Assembly (NCBI GenBank): GCA_038227045.1
Contig: JBBRQD010000077.1
Location: forward strand, 1-28,036
Source: JANXLS01 sp038227045
Lineage (GTDB): Bacteria; Planctomycetota; SZUA-567; H5-PLA8
Direction of reading: 5' to 3'
Length of the DNA: 28,036 nucleotides
The position numbers and the translations under genes were made by a program. Below are positions 23,943 to 28,036 of this stretch, in pieces (within the stretch, counting starts at the first letter, position 1; every line of letters begins with the position of its first letter). The notes under the pieces were generated by a model. That model worked only from the letters and a program-made list of their open reading frames with translations. It was not told the DNA's origin and made no database searches.

Positions 23943-24602
23943 ATGAATAACTCAAACGCATCAGGTAGATACAAGGCCTTCGAAGACGAAGTCGAACTGC
24001 CAGGCAGGCCGTGCTTCAAGCACGCGCTGTTCGTCTTCGAACTGGCCACGCTTCCAGAGGAATTGAAAGTCTGCAATGACATCGTCCGGGAATTCAAAAC
24101 AACACCCGAGGGGCAGACGAGTCTGATTGCGAACGCCGGCTCGGTGGACGAAGCCGCGCTGAAAATCGACGACTTTAGAAACCAGCACTGCGGCAGCGCT
24201 TTTACGCTCGCGATCTTCAACCTCAACATGCTTGAATCGCTGGACGAATTCCAGTTCCTGATGCAGAAAAGCGTGCTCGGCGATCCGCGCACGATCTTCG
24301 TCGGAAGCATGCGCCACATGGCCGGACCCGTGTACGCGGAAGCGCGCAACAAAGTCATCCGCGAGGATGAATTGCGCGTCGGCGCGCCAAGCTGCATCGA
24401 CAGTTACAGCGCATCCAATCGCGACGAGGTGTGCCCGCGCATCGGCAAACTGGCGGCGCTTTATCTGCGCGACTCCGAGGAACGAGCGCGCGTGGGCAAA
24501 AGCGGATCGGTGTTCTTGCAGCGCACATCTCCGGCGCTCGACGCACTCTACAAAATTCCATCCGCGTTTTACGGCCTTCGGACCAAGCGCCCGGGGAAGT
24601 GA
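23943..24602 (+). CDS. Hypothetical protein, 219 aa
   Basis: I do not recognise this protein. It has no signal peptide or membrane segment. Mixed alpha/beta content is suggested by alternating hydrophobic strands (AFTLAIFNLNML, TIFVGSMRHM) and helices. Eight or so Cys and several His are present but not in a metal motif. GC content and codon use match the housekeeping neighbours, so it is a native gene. The start ATG at 23943 has no strong Shine-Dalgarno. It stands alone and ends against the small inverted repeat at 24609-24660. Confidence 0.65.
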   Translation: MNNSNASGRYKAFEDEVELPGRPCFKHALFVFELATLPEELKVCNDIVREFKTTPEGQTSLIANAGSVDEAALKIDDFRNQHCGSAFTLAIFNLNMLESLDEFQFLMQKSVLGDPRTIFVGSMRHMAGPVYAEARNKVIREDELRVGAPSCIDSYSASNRDEVCPRIGKLAALYLRDSEERARVGKSGSVFLQRTSPALDALYKIPSAFYGLRTKRPGK

Positions 24603-24608
24603 AATTCA

Positions 24609-24660
24609 GTTGAAGGTTCTTTCGGCGAATTTCGTGGAATTTTAACTTTCAACCTTCAAC
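24609..24660. repeat. Short inverted repeat of the GGTTGAA family
   Basis: GTTGAAGGTT (24609-24618) and AACCTTCAAC (24651-24660) are perfect complements between convergent genes, made of the same words as the 5392-5459 repeat. Further partial copies follow at about 24664-24676. Confidence 0.65.
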
Positions 24661-24678
24661 TTTTAAACCTTCAACTCT

Positions 24679-25386
24679 TCATCGTTCCTTGCGTTTCCAT
24701 TGCCCCGGAAGATAGCGGACGAAAAAAAATATCAGCGTACCGATGACCGGAATCGCGGCGACAACACGCCACCCGCTGCGCGGCCGAATCCACCATGCCT
24801 CCGACGCCATCCACACCCAAAAACCCAGCAGCGCGCAGGCCAGCATGACAATCGCCAGCATGTCGACGAACATGCCCATTCCCCCGCTGCGGCGCCCCTT
24901 ATTGTCGAAAAAGGACGAATTCACGATGCGAAACTTCCCGTTGGTTTCGCGCTGCACGATAAAATTTTCAATCGTCGTGTTTTCGATCGGCTTGCGCGCG
25001 TCGGGCGGACGGGAGTCATCGAGATACAGAAGTTTGAGCCTGATTTTCACTTCCACGCTGTGCCGGTTGGGCGAAATGCGATCGTCAGGGATGGGGCGCT
25101 CGACCTGAAAATCGAGGTAATGCGCTTCTTTGAATTCGCGCTTCAGCGTCTCAACGATAACGTCCCGCTCTTTGCTCTCGGCCAGGATCGTCTTGACCGC
25201 CTTCGCATCGCCGCTCAAAAAGAATACGCTGAGTTTTTGAAAGAGCCCCTGCAGCGCGTCCAATTCGTCTTCACTCAAATCCGGCTGCGCAACTTGAGGT
25301 TCCGGGCGTGCCGTTCCACCCCACGCGTCCGCCGCCGCGAAGCCTGCCAGTGCCGCTAGAAAAAAAACACGAACGGCGATTTTCAA
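24679..25386 (-). CDS. Exported, C-terminally membrane-anchored protein
   Basis: Residues 1-23 are a signal peptide. Residues 38-165 form a compact alpha/beta region (helix DELDALQGLFQKLSVFF, then strands VEVKIRLKLLYLD and NGKFRIVNSSFFD) reminiscent of SnoaL/NTF2-like pocket folds. Two membrane helices at 172-194 and 207-224 end the protein, with a basic tail. It therefore probably displays the domain outside the cytoplasmic membrane. No family could be named. Neighbours give no clue. The start is ATG at 25384-25386. Confidence 0.65.
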   Translation of the reverse strand: MKIAVRVFFLAALAGFAAADAWGGTARPEPQVAQPDLSEDELDALQGLFQKLSVFFLSGDAKAVKTILAESKERDVIVETLKREFKEAHYLDFQVERPIPDDRISPNRHSVEVKIRLKLLYLDDSRPPDARKPIENTTIENFIVQRETNGKFRIVNSSFFDNKGRRSGGMGMFVDMLAIVMLACALLGFWVWMASEAWWIRPRSGWRVVAAIPVIGTLIFFFVRYLPGQWKRKER

Positions 25387-25406
25387 TGTCCCCGAGTCTC
25401 ACTCGT

Positions 25407-25473
25407 TTTAAGAGCCGCGACCGCAAGGGAGTGGCCACGCTGGAACCTGCCTAAATGACCGCTCCCTTAAGGA
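25407..25473. repeat. AAGGGAG inverted repeat
   Basis: GAGCCGCGACCGCAAGGGAG, followed after about 30 bases by CCGCTCCCTT, pairs AAGGGAGTGG with CCGCTCCCTT except for one G-T. I recall similar words as dispersed repeats in genomes of related phyla, but cannot check. Only between genes. Confidence 0.5.
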
Positions 25474-25474
25474 A

Positions 25475-25568
25475 GGAGACGGGGAGAAACGGCCTGGCTA
25501 TTCAAAATGTATTGCCGTTTCTTCTTGTCTCCCTGTATTGCTGTTCTTTGCGTCTTTGCGTCTTTGCG
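25475..25568. repeat. Heptad-type inverted repeat plus TCTTTGCG tandem
   Basis: GGAGACGGGGAGAAACGG (25475-25492) is inverted in CCGTTTCTTCTTGTCTCCC (25515-25533). Downstream (to about 25568) TCTTTGCG occurs three times in tandem. It sits between the 24679 gene and the MerR gene. Confidence 0.65.
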
Positions 25569-25607
25569 AGAGAAAAAAACGGGGACCGAACGGTTACCAC
25601 CGGCAAC

Positions 25608-25901
25608 TCAGTTCCGCGATTTGATGAAGATGTCCTTCACGTCCTTCAGCGTATAGCCATTCTCGCACATTCTGCGAATCAATTTGACGAGATCTTCGGC
25701 CTTGTCCGAAAACAGCCGCTGCCCGCCCTTGGTCACGTCTTCGGGTTCGAGCAGACCCATCAACACATACTGGTGCAACGCCTGGCGCGTAAGCCCCGTC
25801 CGGCGCGACAATTCGCCGGCCTTGTAGAGTTTCTTCGCGGGCAGAACCGTTGTCTGTTCGCCGAGCGGCACTGTCATTTCGATCTCTTGCGTTGCAATCA
25901 T
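25608..25901 (-). CDS. Short MerR-family regulator
   Basis: A MerR-type winged helix occupies residues 25-97: YKAGELSRRTGLTRQALHQY, then GLLEPEDVTKGGQRLFSDKA and IRRMCENGYTLKDVKDIF. At 97 aa it holds only the DNA-binding domain and the start of the dimerisation helix, with no effector domain or Cys site, like the short HspR or MerR-like stand-alone types. GGGGA lies before ATG. It comes after fumC on the same strand but a long inverted repeat lies between, so it is probably its own unit. Its target is unknown; autoregulation is plausible. Confidence 0.85.
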   Translation of the reverse strand: MIATQEIEMTVPLGEQTTVLPAKKLYKAGELSRRTGLTRQALHQYVLMGLLEPEDVTKGGQRLFSDKAEDLVKLIRRMCENGYTLKDVKDIFIKSRN

Positions 25902-25921
25902 AATAAATCCCCGAAACGGCA

Positions 25922-26034
25922 GACAAGGAGATAGGGCATGTTCGGAGTACAGCCTTTAGGCTGTCTTCCGCTGCAGCCTAAAGGCTGAACTCCGAGCATG
26001 CCTTGTCTCCCGGTCTCCTTATCTCCGTGTCTGT
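25922..26034. repeat. Nested inverted repeat between fumC and the MerR gene
   Basis: Inner arms 25935-25963 and 25974-26002 are 29 bases with two mismatches, ending in the palindrome-like CAGCCTTTAGGCTG/CAGCCTAAAGGCTG. Outer arms carry GGAGATA/CAGACA words with a seven-base period; the right outer arm has extra units. Likely terminator after fumC; looks as if one palindrome was inserted into another. Confidence 0.8.
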
Positions 26035-26036
26035 CG

Positions 26037-27431
26037 TTAAGCCCCTGGCTCCGTCATGGCACGGACATCCAGCAATTTATCCAGCTCCGCCTTGGGCATT
26101 AAATTCTTTTCCGTGGCAAGCTGCCGCACCGTCTTGCCGGTCTTAAATGCTTCCTGCGCCAGTTTCGCGGACGCGTCGTAGCCTATTTTCGGGGCCAGCG
26201 CCGTGCACATCATCAGGCTCATTTCGATCAGATCTTCGCAGCGCTTTTGATTGGCTTCGAGGCCCGCGACGCACTTGTCGGCGAAACTGCGGCAGCCGTT
26301 GGCGAGAATCTGCATCGCGAAGAGCAGATTGTACGCGATCAGCGGCTTGAATGTGTTCAATTCGAAATGCCCCTGCATGCCGCCCGCCGCGATGGCCGCG
26401 TCGCAGCCGATGACTTGAGCCGCGACCATCGTCAGCATCTCCGGCATCACCGGGTTGACTTTTCCCGGCATGATGCTGCTGCCCGGCTGCAAATCCGGCA
26501 GGGTGATTTCACCGATGCCGCAGCGCGGGCCAGAACCGAGTAGGCGGATGTCATTGGCGATCTTGGTCAGCGAACAGGCGATGGTCTTCAACACGCCCGA
26601 AGTCTCGACGGCGGCATCGCGCGCGGCGAGCGCTTCGAACAGATTCGGCGCCTGCTTGAACGGCAGATTCAATTCTTTTGAAATTTTTTCAATGACCAGC
26701 GGCGGCAGTTTGGGATTGGCATTCAAGCCCGTGCCAACGGCCGTGCCGCCCAACGCGAGTTCCGCAAGATTTTTGACGCACGATTCCGCGCGGCCAATGC
26801 CGTGTTCCACTTGCGACGCATAGCCGCCAAATTCCTGCCCCAGCCGCAGCGGCACGGCATCCATCAAATGCGTGCGGCCAATCTTGACGATGCCGTCGAA
26901 CGCTTTTGCTTTTTCAGCGAGCGATGCATGCAGATGTTTCAGCGCGGGGATCAAATCGTGAACCAGCGCGTCGAGCGCGGCGACATGCAGCGCCGTCGGG
27001 ATAATGTCGTTCGACGACTGGCTCATGTTGACGTGGTCGTTGGGATGAACGGGCTTCTTGGAACCGCGTTCGCCGCCGAGGATCGCGATGGCGCGATTCG
27101 AGATGACTTCGTTGGCGTTCATGTTCGTCGAAGTGGCCGAGCCGGTCTGGAACACATCGACGGGAAACTGATCGGCCAGCTTTCCGGATGCGATTTCATC
27201 GGCGGCCATGATGATGGCCTTGGCGATGTTTTCGGGCAGCATGCCTTGTTCGAGGTTGGTCTGCGCCCAGGCTTTTTTGACAATGGCCAGCGCCCGAACG
27301 AAGCGCGGCGGCATATGCAAACCGCTGATCGGAAAGTTTTCGATGGCGCGCTGAGTCTGCGCGCCCCAATAGGCGTCAGACGGAACTTTGACGGGGCCGA
27401 GCGAATCCATTTCAGTGCGAAAAGACGACAT
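26037..27431 (-). CDS. fumC: Class II fumarate hydratase
   Basis: The enzyme interconverts fumarate and malate in the TCA cycle. The class II/aspartase signature GSSIMPGKVNPV (residues 317-328) is present, as are TGSATSTNMNANEV (96-109), NMSQSSNDIIPTALH (135-149) with the substrate-binding SSND, and GRTHLMDAVP (185-194) with His188. At 464 aa it is full length, and the FRTEMDSLG(P)VKVP start with SDAYWGAQTQRA is the usual fumarase N-terminus. CAGGAG precedes ATG by four bases. It is not iron-dependent. No other TCA gene lies in the window. Confidence 0.95.
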   Translation of the reverse strand: MSSFRTEMDSLGPVKVPSDAYWGAQTQRAIENFPISGLHMPPRFVRALAIVKKAWAQTNLEQGMLPENIAKAIIMAADEIASGKLADQFPVDVFQTGSATSTNMNANEVISNRAIAILGGERGSKKPVHPNDHVNMSQSSNDIIPTALHVAALDALVHDLIPALKHLHASLAEKAKAFDGIVKIGRTHLMDAVPLRLGQEFGGYASQVEHGIGRAESCVKNLAELALGGTAVGTGLNANPKLPPLVIEKISKELNLPFKQAPNLFEALAARDAAVETSGVLKTIACSLTKIANDIRLLGSGPRCGIGEITLPDLQPGSSIMPGKVNPVMPEMLTMVAAQVIGCDAAIAAGGMQGHFELNTFKPLIAYNLLFAMQILANGCRSFADKCVAGLEANQKRCEDLIEMSLMMCTALAPKIGYDASAKLAQEAFKTGKTVRQLATEKNLMPKAELDKLLDVRAMTEPGA

Positions 27432-27450
27432 GTTGCTCCTGTATTTAAAA

Positions 27451-27459
27451 ATTATATCA
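27451..27459 (-). promoter_or_regulatory. Extended -10 promoter candidate for fumC
   Basis: On the minus strand TGATATAAT is an exact extended -10 (TG-n-TATAAT), with the hexamer 20 bases before the fumC start codon. A second TATAAT, without the TG, lies about 40 bases further upstream. No good -35 is seen for either. Confidence 0.45.
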
Positions 27460-27570
27460 GTCTGACGAAGAAACCGGAACGGCTGGAATTATACTGTTCG
27501 ACCGTTCCAAAAAAATCCATTTTTTGCGAATATGAAACGATACGAATCCATAGCGTCCAATCTTGTCGTC

Positions 27571-27670
27571 CAACGCCAAAGGCGTTGCATGGTAAAGCCC
27601 GGGTTGGCGCGTACCCGCGCCTACCCGGGGTCATGGATCGCGCAGTTGCCCTTCAACTCCAACGGAGTTG
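27571..27670. repeat. Compound palindromic repeat of three hairpins
   Basis: CAACGCC-aaa-GGCGTTG (27571-27587), a central hairpin CCCGGGTTGGCGCG / CGCGCCTACCCGGG with a TACC loop (27598-27629) and CAACTCC-aac-GGAGTTG (27654-27670) follow in order. The first and third hairpins share the CAAC(G/T)CC pattern. This looks like a REP/BIME-like dispersed element. Confidence 0.75.
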
Positions 27671-27714
27671 CGTTCGATTGCAAAACAATTTGCCGATATC
27701 TAAATTTCCCCTCC

Positions 27715-28036
27715 TCAAAACATCTCATAAGCCCCAATCTCCTTAATCTGCCGCTCAATCTCCTCCAAAGAAAGTGTATCCGGTGCCACGGAGCAGTACC
27801 CTGCTCCGTGCTGCGGAAGCCCGCTTTTCATAGTCACTGCTCGCCCATCCAATTCCGCCAAACACTCCTCGATAAACCCCATCTCCAACTGATGAGGCGT
27901 CTTCCCAAAAACCGAAACACAAGCCCGATAAAGCCGCCGATAACTAGAAAACCCAAACCCCTGAGCCCAAGAATTCGAAGAAAACTCAGGCCAACGCCGA
28001 CTCGTCTTAAGCCCCTTCCAAACCGCCCACCGATCC
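27715..28036 (-). CDS. AraC-like helix-turn-helix protein, 5' end outside the window
   Basis: The minus strand is open from the right edge to a TGA at 27715-27717, giving about 107 codons of the C-terminus. The peptide reads WAQGFGFSSYRRLYRACVSV then FGKTPHQLEM, which has the second helix-turn-helix of AraC/XylS regulators (GFSSYRRFYRACxxxxGxTPxQ). The C-terminal part contains an in-frame palindromic insertion (27787-27810), giving the odd peptide QHGAGYCSVAP. The start is not in the window. Role as transcriptional regulator is likely; the ligand domain is missing from view. Confidence 0.7.
   Translation of the reverse strand, partial: DRWAVWKGLKTSRRWPEFSSNSWAQGFGFSSYRRLYRACVSVFGKTPHQLEMGFIEECLAELDGRAVTMKSGLPQHGAGYCSVAPDTLSLEEIERQIKEIGAYEMF
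27787..27810. repeat. Perfect palindrome inside a coding region
   Basis: CACGGAGCAG-tacc-CTGCTCCGTG, a 10-base stem with a TACC loop. It lies in frame inside the partial AraC-like gene and is translated without a stop. Confidence 0.75.

Noticed and set aside
1..28036. CRISPR array
   Set aside because: Repeats present are inverted or variable words; no regular direct repeats with unique spacers and no cas gene were seen.

Overview
The window reads as chromosomal DNA of a moderately GC-rich, uncultured-type bacterium. The gene families point towards the Planctomycetota/Verrucomicrobiota/Lentisphaerota group or a neighbouring candidate phylum. The hints are a lipoprotein with two 3-keto-disaccharide hydrolase (DUF1080) domains, a Tat-exported DUF3500 protein, an SGNH hydrolase with a chitobiase-like N-terminal domain, and gene borders full of word-like inverted repeats. 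This placement is inference; no rRNA gene is present.

Layout. (1) Bases 1-2520 look accessory: an AT-richer stretch with an unrecognised 153-aa protein, a 66-aa protein behind a leader full of mutually complementary segments, and a 435-aa protein made almost only of six degenerate repeats resembling the homing-endonuclease-associated repeat. (2) Bases 2601-13320 are mostly housekeeping or metabolic: an alkaline-phosphatase-superfamily phosphodiesterase, an SGNH hydrolase, a dienelactone hydrolase, an HPr-kinase-like P-loop protein, cytidylate kinase, a glutaredoxin-like protein, a family 4 glycosyltransferase, a ferredoxin-NADP-reductase-like flavoprotein, an aldo/keto reductase, a tightly overlapping small-protein/HNH-nuclease pair, and a six-helix membrane protein. 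(3) Bases 13479-21251 hold the double DUF1080 lipoprotein, a DeoR regulator, a secreted propeller-like protein, a STAS protein with a split domain, an orphan ABC-2 permease, the DUF3500 protein and a Gly-rich secreted coiled-coil protein. (4) Bases 21505-27431 hold a lipoprotein with FlgG-like and FlgC-like segments, hisB, two proteins of unknown function, a short MerR regulator and fumC. The right edge cuts a minus-strand gene with an AraC-like helix-turn-helix.

There is no single large operon. Most genes are alone or in pairs. The most coherent system-like features are the 11809-12634 pair, the structured leader with its 66-aa gene next to the six-repeat protein, and the flagellar-rod-like lipoprotein.

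The other striking feature is at the gene borders. At least seven long inverted repeats lie between genes. Their sequences differ, but many are built from units of about seven bases (GGTTGAA, CAGGTTT, GAAGGAT, GGAGACG types). Several abut a start or stop codon so closely that naive gene starts fall inside the repeat.
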